NCBI GenBank assembly: GCA_022447585.1
Contig: JAKVAR010000009.1
Location: 741,133 to 805,132 of the forward strand
Direction: 5' to 3'
Source of the DNA: Crocinitomicaceae bacterium
GTDB lineage: Bacteria > Bacteroidota > Bacteroidia > Flavobacteriales_D > Crocinitomicaceae
DNA length: 64,000 nucleotides
Made by a program: the position numbers and the translations under genes. Below, in pieces: positions 36,175 to 44,786 of this stretch (positions within the stretch are counted from its first letter, which is position 1; every line of letters starts with the position of its first letter). The notes beneath the pieces were generated by a model that saw only the letters and a list, made by a program, of their open reading frames with translations, had not been told where the DNA came from and did no database searches.

Positions 36175-36495
36175 CTAATTCCCTCCTGTACTATCTGACG
36201 GGTTTCCTCCCCAATTGGTTGTGTCATTAGGATTTGTATTGCCACCTCCATTGTTTGGATTCCAGTTTGTTGAATCGTTGGGATTTGTATTGCCACCTCC
36301 ATTTGTTGAATCACATGGAAGGCCATTACCACTTCCATTATTTGGATTCAAATTCGTTGAATCATCAACCCATGTAGTATCTACATTAGAACCATTGTTA
36401 TCATTCGGGGTAATTGGATCATCTTGACACGAAGTCATTGAAAATACAATAGCTAAAACTGCAAAATACGATGTTGCTAAAACTGTCTTTTTCAT
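36175..36495 (-). CDS. Small repeat-containing lipoprotein, Asn/Gly/Thr-rich
   Basis: 106 aa from the ATG at 36495 (a start at 36516 would only add residues before the signal). Lipoprotein signal KKTVLATSYFAVLAIVFSMTSC with lipobox. The rest is low-complexity and built on NPND-STNW units: GGGNTNPNDSTNWNPN then GGGNTNPNDTTNW. At DNA level a 22-base direct repeat is present (36230-36251 and 36281-36302). It is the first gene of the sigma operon; a surface sensor or target role would be inference. It may vary in repeat number between strains. Confidence 0.72.
   Translation of the reverse strand: MKKTVLATSYFAVLAIVFSMTSCQDDPITPNDNNGSNVDTTWVDDSTNLNPNNGSGNGLPCDSTNGGGNTNPNDSTNWNPNNGGGNTNPNDTTNWGGNPSDSTGGN
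36230..36302. repeat. Direct repeat within the lipoprotein gene
   Basis: GGATTTGTATTGCCACCTCC occurs at 36230-36249 and again at 36281-36300, 51 bases (17 codons) apart, in frame, so copy changes would keep the protein reading frame. Confidence 0.8.
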
Positions 36496-36561
36496 ATCTG
36501 TAATTTTTATGTTCACTTTAATTACAAATGTGAAATTGAAAAGGTTGTATGAAATATAAAA

Positions 36562-37875
36562 TTAATCTACAATTTGTCCGTAAAGGTCGTAATGATCTGC
36601 GCTTGTGATTTTAATATTAGCGAAATCACCTAAGCGTATATATCCTTCTTTTTTCTTTACTAACACTTCATTATCTACATCTGGAGAATCAAATTCTGTT
36701 CTACCGATATAATAGTCCCCCTCAATTTTATCAAAAAGGACTTTGAATGTTTTCCCAATTTTGTTTTGGTTCAGTTCATAGCTAATTCCAGATTGAAGTT
36801 CCATTATTTTATCTGCGCGTTCACGCTTTACATTATCGGGGACATTGTCTTCAAAATTGAAGGCATGTGTATTTTCCTCATGTGAATATGAAAATATACC
36901 TAAACGATCAAAACCAGTTCTTTCAACCCAATCGTACATTTCTTGGAAATCTTCTTCTGTTTCTCCTGGATAACCTGATATTAAAGTTGTTCGAATAGCG
37001 ATTCCAGGTACTTTAGCACGAATATCAGCAATTAACTCCTCTGTTTTCTCACGAGTAATACCTCTTCTCATAGCTTTCAACATATTTGTTGAGCCATGTT
37101 GCAATGGAATATCCAAATATTTAGCTACATTATCCCGTTTATTCATGACATCTAAAACATCCATTGGGAATCCATTCGGGAATGCATAGTGTAAACGAAT
37201 CCATTCGATACCTTCTACATCTGCTAGCTGATCTATTAAATCAGCTAAAGCTCGTTTCTTATATAAATCTAGTCCGTAGTATGTTAAATCTTGAGCAATC
37301 AACATTAATTCTTTCACCCCTCCAGCTGCTAATTTCTTAGCAGATTCAACTAACTCTTCGATTGGTGTAGAAACATGCTTTCCTCTCATTAAAGGAATTG
37401 CACAAAATGAACATGGACGGTCGCAACCTTCCGCAATTTTAAAGTAAGCATAATGCGATGGTGTAGTTAACAAACGTTCACCTACCAACTCATGCTTATA
37501 ATCCGCTTTTAAAGTCTTTAACAACTTAGGTAATTCTCTGGTGCCAAAAAATGCATCCACCTCTGGAATCTCTTGTTCTAAATCTTCTTTGTAACGTTCA
37601 GACAAACAACCTGTAACGTATACTTTGGAAACCGCTCCCTCTTTCTTTGCTTCAGCATAGCGAACAATTGTATCAATTGATTCTTCCTTTGCATTATCAA
37701 TAAATCCACAAGTATTTATAATAACAATCTCTGAATCGTCTTGCTTAGACTCATGCTCGACGTCAAATTGATTACCTTTCAACTGAGCCATCATAACTTC
37801 AGAATCAAATAGGTTTTTCGAACATCCAAGCGTTACTACATTAACCTTGTTTTTCTTTAGGGTTTTCGTTTTCAT
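36562..37875 (-). CDS. rimO: Ribosomal protein S12 methylthiotransferase RimO
   Basis: Radical-SAM methylthiotransferase that modifies Asp of ribosomal protein S12. The 437 aa protein has the N-terminal UPF0004 domain with the cluster Cys in VVTLGCSKNLFDSE, NTCGFIDNA and VTGCLSERY, the radical-SAM cluster EGCDRPCSFC (about 147-156), and the C-terminal TRAM domain (VLFDKIEGDYYIGRTEFDSPDVDNEV). The LGCSKNLxDSE form distinguishes RimO from MiaB. A -7 box ends 4 bases before the ATG, so its mRNA may lack a leader. Confidence 0.96.
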   Translation of the reverse strand: MKTKTLKKNKVNVVTLGCSKNLFDSEVMMAQLKGNQFDVEHESKQDDSEIVIINTCGFIDNAKEESIDTIVRYAEAKKEGAVSKVYVTGCLSERYKEDLEQEIPEVDAFFGTRELPKLLKTLKADYKHELVGERLLTTPSHYAYFKIAEGCDRPCSFCAIPLMRGKHVSTPIEELVESAKKLAAGGVKELMLIAQDLTYYGLDLYKKRALADLIDQLADVEGIEWIRLHYAFPNGFPMDVLDVMNKRDNVAKYLDIPLQHGSTNMLKAMRRGITREKTEELIADIRAKVPGIAIRTTLISGYPGETEEDFQEMYDWVERTGFDRLGIFSYSHEENTHAFNFEDNVPDNVKRERADKIMELQSGISYELNQNKIGKTFKVLFDKIEGDYYIGRTEFDSPDVDNEVLVKKKEGYIRLGDFANIKITSADHYDLYGQIVD

Positions 37876-37879
37876 GAGG

Positions 37880-37887
37880 CAAAGGTA
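37880..37887 (-). promoter_or_regulatory. Promoter -7 box for rimO
   Basis: Minus-strand TACCTTTG, a full match to TAnnTTTG, with only four bases between it and the ATG at 37875. Confidence 0.55.
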
Positions 37888-37950
37888 AGCAAACCACGTT
37901 GTTTTTCATATATAGATCAATGAATAGGTTATATTTTAGGTGAATGGTAT

Positions 37951-37958
37951 TATATTTG
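37951..37958 (+). promoter_or_regulatory. Promoter -7 box for the lipoprotein gene at 37986
   Basis: TATATTTG, 27 bases before the ATG. Confidence 0.5.
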
Positions 37959-37985
37959 AATGTATAAGAATGAAAAAACACGATT

Positions 37986-38477
37986 ATGAAACAATATTTA
38001 ATTATTGCCCTAGGATGTATTCTTATGTCTTGTGGAACAACGAAAGATCTAGCTACAGAAGAAACTGAAATAGTCAAAGACACAATTTCGAATGGTTCAG
38101 AGGACGATCAGCAAAAGACGAAATCAATTAAAGACATGAAGATTAAAGCCCAAATTGGAGAGATGAAAGATGGCGACGCTTTCAACATTGAAGGTGTCAG
38201 AATCTCTGGAAATACAATGTATGTGGATGTATCCTACGGAGGAGGCTGTGGAGATCACTCTTTTGAAATGAATGGAAGCATGGCCGTAATGAAATCATTC
38301 CCCCCGCAAAGAGCAGTAAAAATTACGCATAAGAATCATAAAGATTATTGTAAAGCAATTGTGACTAAAACACTAGAAATTGACATATCAGAACTATCTG
38401 ACGGAAAAACAAAAGGGTCTACAATTATTTTGTTGTTAGATGGTTGGGATGAACGCATAAAATATACATTTGAATAA
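37986..38477 (+). CDS. Lipoprotein of unknown function
   Basis: 163 aa with a lipoprotein signal, KQYLIIALGCILMSC (lipid Cys near 16). After an acidic linker comes one compact domain with NTMYVDVSYGGGCGDHSFEMNG (about 75-97) and a paired Cys in HKDYCKAIV; the GGCGDHxFE motif with a later Cys looks like a disulfide-linked, metal-capable site. It resembles hypothetical lipoproteins widespread in Bacteroidota but no function is known to me. elbB follows by 8 bases on the same strand. Confidence 0.78.
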   Translation: MKQYLIIALGCILMSCGTTKDLATEETEIVKDTISNGSEDDQQKTKSIKDMKIKAQIGEMKDGDAFNIEGVRISGNTMYVDVSYGGGCGDHSFEMNGSMAVMKSFPPQRAVKITHKNHKDYCKAIVTKTLEIDISELSDGKTKGSTIILLLDGWDERIKYTFE

Positions 38478-38485
38478 AATATAAA

Positions 38486-39163
38486 ATGAAAATTGGAGTA
38501 TTACTTTCCGGTTGCGGAGTTTATGACGGAGCGGAAATTCAAGAGTCTGTATTGACTTTATTAGCCATTGAAGAAATTCATGCTGAAGCAGTTTGCATTT
38601 CAATCGATAAGCCACAGCATCATGTTATCAATCACTTAAACGGTGAAGTAATGGATGAATCAAGAAATATGATGGTGGAAAGTGCTCGGATAGCGCGTGG
38701 CAATGTTACCTCAATCTCTGATATCAATCCAGGAGATCTAGACGGATTAATTATTCCCGGTGGATTTGGAAGTGCCAAGAATTTAACCAAGTGGGCATTT
38801 GATGGTCCTAATGGAGATATTCTGCCAGAAGTCAAATTACTGATCGTTAATCTGATGAATATTGGTAAACCAATAGCTGGGCTTTGTGTAAGTCCTGTAG
38901 TTTTATCAAAAGCATTGGAAGGATCTGTAAAATGCGCGATGACGATTGGAACAAATATTGAAAACTCTCCTTATGATATCGATGGGTTTAGGGATGGTAT
39001 AGAAAAAACTGGAATGGCAGCAGAAATGAAATCCGTTAGAGAAATATTGGTGGATCGTGAAAACAAGATTATCACAGCACCATGTTACATGATGGAAGCC
39101 AGCATCTTAGACGTTCGAAAAAACATTCGAAGTGCGGTTGAAGCCTTAAGAGACTTAGTTTAG
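38486..39163 (+). CDS. elbB: Isoprenoid biosynthesis glyoxalase ElbB (DJ-1/PfpI superfamily)
   Basis: DJ-1-like class I glutamine-amidotransferase fold, 225 aa, with weak glyoxalase activity in E. coli. The opening GVLLSGCGVYDGAEIQESVL and the IPGGFGSAKNLTKWAFDG segment are typical; the nucleophile Cys is in AGLCVSPVVL (near 133), and IGTNIENSPYDIDGF and ITAPCYMMEAS follow. The physiological substrate is uncertain. Confidence 0.93.
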   Translation: MKIGVLLSGCGVYDGAEIQESVLTLLAIEEIHAEAVCISIDKPQHHVINHLNGEVMDESRNMMVESARIARGNVTSISDINPGDLDGLIIPGGFGSAKNLTKWAFDGPNGDILPEVKLLIVNLMNIGKPIAGLCVSPVVLSKALEGSVKCAMTIGTNIENSPYDIDGFRDGIEKTGMAAEMKSVREILVDRENKIITAPCYMMEASILDVRKNIRSAVEALRDLV

Positions 39164-39311
39164 AAAAAACAATAATTGAGGATTATGGACGGAGAGTTTT
39201 AATCATTTTAAATTGGTTAGAAAAGAACCCCAAAAAAAAATGTTAACAATAATTTCTACAAATTGTGGGAAACTCGGCTTAAATAAGCTGCGTTCTTGCC
39301 TCATATTACGT

Positions 39312-39319
39312 TAAATTTG
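39312..39319 (+). promoter_or_regulatory. Promoter -7 box for pckA
   Basis: TAAATTTG matches TAnnTTTG, 38 bases before the ATG at 39357. The 193-base region upstream contains no gene. Confidence 0.5.
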
Positions 39320-39356
39320 TATTAATAATAAAAGCGAAAAGCTGTAAACTTATATT

Positions 39357-40967
39357 ATGGACGTATTTGGTAAACACGGAAAAAATGCCAATTTAGAAGA
39401 ATCAATTGGGTTGTCAGAACTTGGAAATCAATTCTGGAACCTTTCACCATCAGAACTTATTGAAGATACAATTATCAACGGTCAAGGTATGTTAACAGAT
39501 ACCGGAGCTCTTGCAATTGAGACTGGAGAATTCACTGGTCGTTCGCCTAAAGACAGATTTGTTGTTTGCGACGAAAAGACTGAAGACGCGGTTTGGTGGG
39601 GCGATATAAATATTAAATTTGACGCTGCAAAGTTTGACGCTTTATACAACAGAATGAAAGCTTACCTTAATGGTAAGGACGTTTATGTTAGAGATGCTTA
39701 TGCTTGTGCAGATGATAATCACAGATTAAATTTAAGGGTAGTAACTGAATTCCCATGGTCTAATCAGTTTGCTTACAATATGTTCTTGCGTCCAACTAAC
39801 GATGAGTTAGCTGACTTTGATCCAGAGTGGCATATTGTATGTGCTCCAGGATTCAAAGCTGATCCAGAGATCGACGGAACACGTCAACACAACTTCGCAA
39901 TTTTAAACTTTACGAAGAAAATGATCATTATTGGTGGAACTGGATATACTGGTGAAATTAAGAAAGGTATTTTCTCTGTATTGAATTTTGTTTTACCACA
40001 TGAGAAGAACGTTCTGTCTATGCACTGTTCAGCTAACGTTGGTAAAGATGGAGATACTGCGGTGTTCTTTGGTCTTTCTGGTACTGGAAAAACTACACTT
40101 TCTTCGGACCCTGATAGAAAATTAATTGGTGATGATGAGCACGGATGGGCAGATGACACTGTTTTTAACTTTGAAGGTGGCTGTTACGCTAAGACTGTTG
40201 ATTTATCAAGAGAAAAGGAGCCTCAAATTTTTGATGCTATTAAATATGGAGCGATTCTAGAGAATATTGGCTTCCAAGAAGGAACATCAACACCTGATTA
40301 CGAAGACGTTAAGATTACACAAAACACACGTGTTTCTTATCCAATTCACCACATTGATAATATTATGACTCCATCTATCGGTGGTGCTCCTAAAAATATC
40401 TTCTTTTTAACTTGTGATGCTTTTGGTGTTTTACCTCCAATCTCAAGATTAACAAAAGAACAAGCAATGTATCACTTCATGTCCGGTTATACTGCAAAGG
40501 TAGCGGGAACTGAAATGGGAATTACTGAACCGCAAACAACTTTCTCTGCTTGTTTCGGTGCTGCTTTCTTACCATTACACCCAGCAAAATATGCTGAATT
40601 ACTTGGTGACAAGTTAGAAGGAACTGACATCAAAGTATGGTTAGTGAATACTGGATGGTCTGGTGGATCTCACGGAGTTGGTAGCAGAATGAAATTATCT
40701 TACACAAGATCAATGATTACTGCAGCAATGAATGGGGAATTAGACAATGTAGAATTCCAAAATCAACCAATCTTTGATTTATCAATTCCAACTACTTGTC
40801 CGAATGTTCCAGATGAGATCTTAAACCCAAAAGACACTTGGGAGGATAAAGCTGCATTTGACAAAACTGCAAATAGTTTAGCTGAACAATTCGTTAAGAA
40901 CTTCGAAGTTTTTGAAGCAGGTTCAAGTGAAGCTATTCTTTCTGCTGCTCCAAAGGTGATGGCTTAA
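39357..40967 (+). CDS. pckA: Phosphoenolpyruvate carboxykinase (ATP)
   Basis: Converts oxaloacetate and ATP to phosphoenolpyruvate and CO2, the entry step of gluconeogenesis. The 536 aa protein has the kinase P-loop FGLSGTGKTTLSSDP (about 239-253), the metal motif IGDDEHGW (His and Asp near 263-270), FTGRSPKDRFVV and RPTNDELADFDPEWH in the substrate part, and a late VNTGWSGG segment. It stands alone with its own promoter and a strong terminator. Confidence 0.97.
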   Translation: MDVFGKHGKNANLEESIGLSELGNQFWNLSPSELIEDTIINGQGMLTDTGALAIETGEFTGRSPKDRFVVCDEKTEDAVWWGDINIKFDAAKFDALYNRMKAYLNGKDVYVRDAYACADDNHRLNLRVVTEFPWSNQFAYNMFLRPTNDELADFDPEWHIVCAPGFKADPEIDGTRQHNFAILNFTKKMIIIGGTGYTGEIKKGIFSVLNFVLPHEKNVLSMHCSANVGKDGDTAVFFGLSGTGKTTLSSDPDRKLIGDDEHGWADDTVFNFEGGCYAKTVDLSREKEPQIFDAIKYGAILENIGFQEGTSTPDYEDVKITQNTRVSYPIHHIDNIMTPSIGGAPKNIFFLTCDAFGVLPPISRLTKEQAMYHFMSGYTAKVAGTEMGITEPQTTFSACFGAAFLPLHPAKYAELLGDKLEGTDIKVWLVNTGWSGGSHGVGSRMKLSYTRSMITAAMNGELDNVEFQNQPIFDLSIPTTCPNVPDEILNPKDTWEDKAAFDKTANSLAEQFVKNFEVFEAGSSEAILSAAPKVMA

Positions 40968-40981
40968 GGATTACGATATAG

Positions 40982-41018
40982 AAAAAAAAGCCTCGTCAAA
41001 TTGACGAGGCTTTTTTTT
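40982..41018 (+). terminator. Bidirectional terminator between pckA and the M42-like gene
   Basis: Stem AGCCTCGTCAA / TTGACGAGGCT with long A and T runs on either side; it serves both convergent genes. Confidence 0.9.
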
Positions 41019-41108
41019 ATTTGAATATTTCTATTCATCAAGAAAGATAAATCACACTATTTTTTTAACGATGACTATCTGCTTATGTATGAATTAACTC
41101 TTTAACCT

Positions 41109-42032
41109 CTACAACTCCTTCATAAGTAACTTATACAACTCTACCATTGTCATGATATCGTACTTAAATACTTTTTCATCTGGAGTATGCACATTATCTT
41201 CTGGCGCTCCGATAAAACACCAATCGATAGGTAAATCGGATTTCTGAAGAACTCCCCCGTCGCTTCCACCGGCAGACTCAACTTCCAGCTGAAACTCAAT
41301 CCCTGACTTACGAGCGATATCAATGATTCTATTCAAATAAGACTTTCTTGGTAAATATTGATCTCTCATTGAAATTGCAACACCTTTGCCATGAACAACA
41401 CCTGAGGTCACCCAAGTAATATCTGAAATTAACGATTGGTACACTCCATATTTTTCTAAAAGGTATTTAGCACAAAAACCAACAGAATTACCCCCATGCT
41501 CTTCATAGGTAGAAAACACAATAGCCCCATTTTCCAGGTCTTTCGCAACCATCAATGCATTCCACACCCCCAGTCTATTATCCATATAAGGAGACTGAAC
41601 ATATTCATTGTTCTCTCTGAAATTCGGTTTGAATGTTAAGTTTGTACCACGATCTATCTCTCGATCAAAAACATATTGCATATGCTGATTACCATCTTCA
41701 CCTTCGATTAACATCAACTCAGTTTCGATTTCACCTTGGCTATCAGAACCAACCAATTGCATCCCATCAATCGCTCTTGGACCACCAATTTTGATTAACT
41801 CAGCATCATACCCCACAGTAAAACCAATGCTATCCATATGAGCGTAAATAGCCGTACTTGGCTCTCCAAAAATCAAGATTAAACAATCCTGAAACCCTCT
41901 TCCATCAATAAGTTTTGGCTGAACTTTCCAGTTTGACTGTTCATTCTTAATGTAATCAAGAATGAATTTCTTCATTCTCCCCTCATCTCCAGCTGCTGAC
42001 CTTACATCAACTAATTGCTTTAATAATTCCAA
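41109..42032 (-). CDS. M42/M20-like metallopeptidase
   Basis: Cytoplasmic zinc aminopeptidase, 307 aa. Ligands are seen as YAHMDSIGF (His and Asp near 66-68), YMDNRLGVWNAL (Asp near 148), EEHGGNSVGF (catalytic Glu pair near 175-176) and VHTPDEKVF (His near 280). The insert AIDGMQLVGSDSQGE corresponds to the second domain of M42 peptidases. No signal peptide. It is the last gene of a four-gene unit (gaps 18, 9 and 12 bases). Confidence 0.85.
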   Translation of the reverse strand: MELLKQLVDVRSAAGDEGRMKKFILDYIKNEQSNWKVQPKLIDGRGFQDCLILIFGEPSTAIYAHMDSIGFTVGYDAELIKIGGPRAIDGMQLVGSDSQGEIETELMLIEGEDGNQHMQYVFDREIDRGTNLTFKPNFRENNEYVQSPYMDNRLGVWNALMVAKDLENGAIVFSTYEEHGGNSVGFCAKYLLEKYGVYQSLISDITWVTSGVVHGKGVAISMRDQYLPRKSYLNRIIDIARKSGIEFQLEVESAGGSDGGVLQKSDLPIDWCFIGAPEDNVHTPDEKVFKYDIMTMVELYKLLMKEL

Positions 42033-42044
42033 TTCAAAAAAGTT

Positions 42045-43136
42045 TTAGAACTCAAAAGTATAAAACCTAGCCAACTCATTGCTATTCTCAACTGATTTAA
42101 AGTAATCAATCATCTTCTTAACTTCAGCATTGGAATCAACAACTACCGAATCATCCTGAATAAAACCTTTCACCAGATAAATCTCATAAAGAACACCATC
42201 TGTCCCTAAATCTATCTTAGCATTATCAATAATTGTTGAAAAACCATAAAGAACCTCAGTTTCAAATTCTATTTGGTGCTCAGACTTTGTGAAATTTATA
42301 TAAATTCCTTTTCCGTCGTATGTTCTATCTCGAGTAACATTCTTCACCCATGAATGTAATTTTCGTCCTTCATAATCAACCACTACGTGTTTTTTATACT
42401 CTGCGTCATCATCGAAAACCAGTCGACTCATTGGCTCACCAACACTTCGTTTAATCTCGCTCTCCTCAAAATCTAAGTCGTACTTTTTCGTTTTAATTAA
42501 GTCATACTCTAGATTCTTATTGAACTCAGGAATAATCTTCAAAAGGTTTCCAACCTTTGAGGTATCAGAGGACAAATCTGATAATTCACCAGATCCAGTT
42601 CCTGAAAATGAATAGTTCTTTTTTGCATCATCACAATAAAGCGTATAAGCAATCTTCTTTTTAGAACCAGCCTTATAAATTGACATGTCACACAACTTAT
42701 CAACCCGAATAGTATCTTGATTTTTAGCGTCAATCATCAACATCGACTCAAAATAAATTCCATTTAATCTTACAGAGCTCTTGTCTACCAATTGACTTGA
42801 AAACTTTATGATTTCACGATACAATTCTATCTTGTTAACTGGCTTGATATCAACACCGCTTATCTCTTGAAACTTTGGAGTTAAAACAACAGTATCCATG
42901 AATCCTTCAACCTTCAACAGTTGAAACCCACCTCGTTTTACATCAATTGGAAAATCATTATCCCTCAAGACCAATCCACCAGACTCATTACTTAAACCAA
43001 TAAATTCTGAATTTCGATTAAAGACCTGAACATTGGAAACAGGCTCATCAAAAAGCACATCATAAAAAACAACCTTTTTTTGCGCCATTGAATTTAGCGA
43101 TAGTAACACCGCTATTACTAATACAACTTTGTTCAT
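42045..43136 (-). CDS. Exported protein, carboxypeptidase-like regulatory region, unknown function
   Basis: 363 aa with a signal peptide (NKVVLVIAVLLSLNSMAQ). The first 70 residues (VVFYDVLFDEPVSNVQVFNRNSEFIGLSNESG) resemble the small beta-sandwich found before many Bacteroidota surface proteins (CarboxypepD_reg-like). The remainder, mostly beta strands, is not recognised. No sorting domain at the end. It lies in the SPFH-YigZ operon between YigZ and the M42-like peptidase. Confidence 0.75.
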   Translation of the reverse strand: MNKVVLVIAVLLSLNSMAQKKVVFYDVLFDEPVSNVQVFNRNSEFIGLSNESGGLVLRDNDFPIDVKRGGFQLLKVEGFMDTVVLTPKFQEISGVDIKPVNKIELYREIIKFSSQLVDKSSVRLNGIYFESMLMIDAKNQDTIRVDKLCDMSIYKAGSKKKIAYTLYCDDAKKNYSFSGTGSGELSDLSSDTSKVGNLLKIIPEFNKNLEYDLIKTKKYDLDFEESEIKRSVGEPMSRLVFDDDAEYKKHVVVDYEGRKLHSWVKNVTRDRTYDGKGIYINFTKSEHQIEFETEVLYGFSTIIDNAKIDLGTDGVLYEIYLVKGFIQDDSVVVDSNAEVKKMIDYFKSVENSNELARFYTFEF

Positions 43137-43145
43137 TTTAATTTT

Positions 43146-43760
43146 TTAGTAAATCCCTTTTTCAATAACATCAACAGTATCGAACTTCTCAAGCTCAGCC
43201 TTTATTCCAGCAGCCTTATTTAAATCTAAAAATGTTGTCAGTTTACATGTCTCTTCAAAAAGGTTATTAGAAAGTGTCAAATTATGCTTTTTCAATAAGT
43301 TCATCACATGCGGCATATCTTCGTATCCGAATGTAATATCAACCCAATCGTACACTTCTAATTCAACAATTTGGCCATTTTGAATCGCCTCCTTAGCTCC
43401 AGTTCTGTATGCATTGATCAATCCACCAACACCTAGCTTTGTCCCGCCATAATATCGAACCACACCAATCAAAACATTTGTAAGTTCAAAAGAATCTATT
43501 TGCCCTAGGATCGGTGCACCTGCAGAATTATTCGGCTCTCCATCATCATTTGCGCGAAACTTCTTTCCATCCACCCCAAACTTATAAGCATAACATAAAT
43601 GCCTAGCCTGATGATGACGTTTTTTCCAATCCTCCAAAAAGGCCTTAGCCTCTTCTTCGTTGTAGCACGGAACAGCAAGCCCAATAAATTTTGAACCTTT
43701 CTCCTTGTACATCCCCTCTGCTTCCTTCTTTACCGTGCGGTATTTAGAATTCAAACTCAA
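43146..43760 (-). CDS. YigZ/IMPACT-family protein
   Basis: 204 aa with the UPF0029 domain: KGSKFIGLAVPC, WKKRHHQARHLCYAYKFG, FRANDDGEPNNSAGAPILGQI and VRYYGGTKLGVGGLINAYR, then a C-terminal ferredoxin-like domain (YEDMPHVMNLLKKHNLTL). The family binds nucleic acid or affects translation in yeast (Yih1); the bacterial role is unclear. 18 bases behind the SPFH gene. Confidence 0.92.
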   Translation of the reverse strand: MSLNSKYRTVKKEAEGMYKEKGSKFIGLAVPCYNEEEAKAFLEDWKKRHHQARHLCYAYKFGVDGKKFRANDDGEPNNSAGAPILGQIDSFELTNVLIGVVRYYGGTKLGVGGLINAYRTGAKEAIQNGQIVELEVYDWVDITFGYEDMPHVMNLLKKHNLTLSNNLFEETCKLTTFLDLNKAAGIKAELEKFDTVDVIEKGIY

Positions 43761-43778
43761 CTTGAATATTTGGCTTTA

Positions 43779-44720
43779 TTAATTCTCAGACTTATCTTCA
43801 GGATCATTATTAATATCTTCATCCAATTGATTTCCGATATATGTTCCTTTGATAATTTGATCTTGGAAATCTCTCATCCCACCTGGTGAGTGGGGCATTA
43901 ATATTGAAGAATTCTTAGAATTTGCCCCAATATCCTTTATCGTATCAAAGTACTGTGTCATTAATACAAATTGCATAATCTCTTCATGCGTAACCGTATC
44001 TAATGATTTTTTGAAATCTTCAACAGACTCTTTAAAACCACGAACAATCTCTAAACGCTGCTGCGCAATACCTTCCCCTGAAAGGCGTTTTGACTCAGCT
44101 TCGGCTTCCGCCTCCTTAACGATACGAATCTTCTTAGCCTCAGCCTCTTCCAATGCAGCCTCTCTTTCACGCTTAGCAGCATTAATTCTATTCATCGATT
44201 CCTTCACCTTATGATCAGGGTCTATATCGGTTATAAGCGCTCTAATGATCTTATAGCCATATTGCTCCATACTTGTGGCAATATTCTTTTGCACCGCAAT
44301 TGCAATATCATCTTTTTTAGCAAAAACGTCATCCAACTCTAACTTAGGAACCTCAGCACGCACATCATCAAAAATGTATGACGCAATTTGATTCTTCGCA
44401 TTATCCATTGAATAGTATGCCTCTTTGACCATCGCTCTCGTTACAGAATACTGAACTGAAACCTGAAGATTAACAAAAACATCATCCATAGTTTTAGTTT
44501 CGATTGTCACATCTAACTGTTGAACACGCAGATTCATTACTGCCGCTTTACGATCCACAAAAGGAACTATAAAGCCAAGTCCTGAATGAGCAACCTTTGA
44601 AAACTTACCGAAACGCTCAATGACATAGGCCGTTTGCTCTGTTACCATAATCACAGCCTTAAATATTATCAAAGCACCTAATAATACAAGTAGCGCTAAA
44701 CCAACATAATTTTCTTCCAT
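43779..44720 (-). CDS. SPFH/Band 7 (stomatin-like) membrane protein
   Basis: 313 aa with an N-terminal hydrophobic hairpin (about 6-24, LALLVLLGALIIFKAVIMV) and an SPFH domain: AYVIERFGKFSKVAHSGLGFIVPFVD, TKTMDDVFVNLQVSVQYSV, ITDIDPDHKVKESMNRINAAKRER and a coiled coil EEAEAKKIRIVKEAEAEAESKRL. Organises membrane microdomains in related proteins such as QmcA. A NfeD partner is absent. First gene of the operon; a terminator hairpin lies between it and dnaA. Confidence 0.92.
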   Translation of the reverse strand: MEENYVGLALLVLLGALIIFKAVIMVTEQTAYVIERFGKFSKVAHSGLGFIVPFVDRKAAVMNLRVQQLDVTIETKTMDDVFVNLQVSVQYSVTRAMVKEAYYSMDNAKNQIASYIFDDVRAEVPKLELDDVFAKKDDIAIAVQKNIATSMEQYGYKIIRALITDIDPDHKVKESMNRINAAKREREAALEEAEAKKIRIVKEAEAEAESKRLSGEGIAQQRLEIVRGFKESVEDFKKSLDTVTHEEIMQFVLMTQYFDTIKDIGANSKNSSILMPHSPGGMRDFQDQIIKGTYIGNQLDEDINNDPEDKSEN

Positions 44721-44743
44721 TTTCTATTGTTTTAATTAAACAC

Positions 44744-44772
44744 AAAAACCATCAGTTATCTGATGGTTTTTA
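44744..44772 (-). terminator. Terminator between dnaA and the SPFH gene
   Basis: Stem AAAACCATCAG / CTGATGGTTTT with loop TTAT; T-runs on both strands. It ends the dnaA transcript at 44787. Confidence 0.88.
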
Positions 44773-44786
44773 TTTAATCGTATTGC

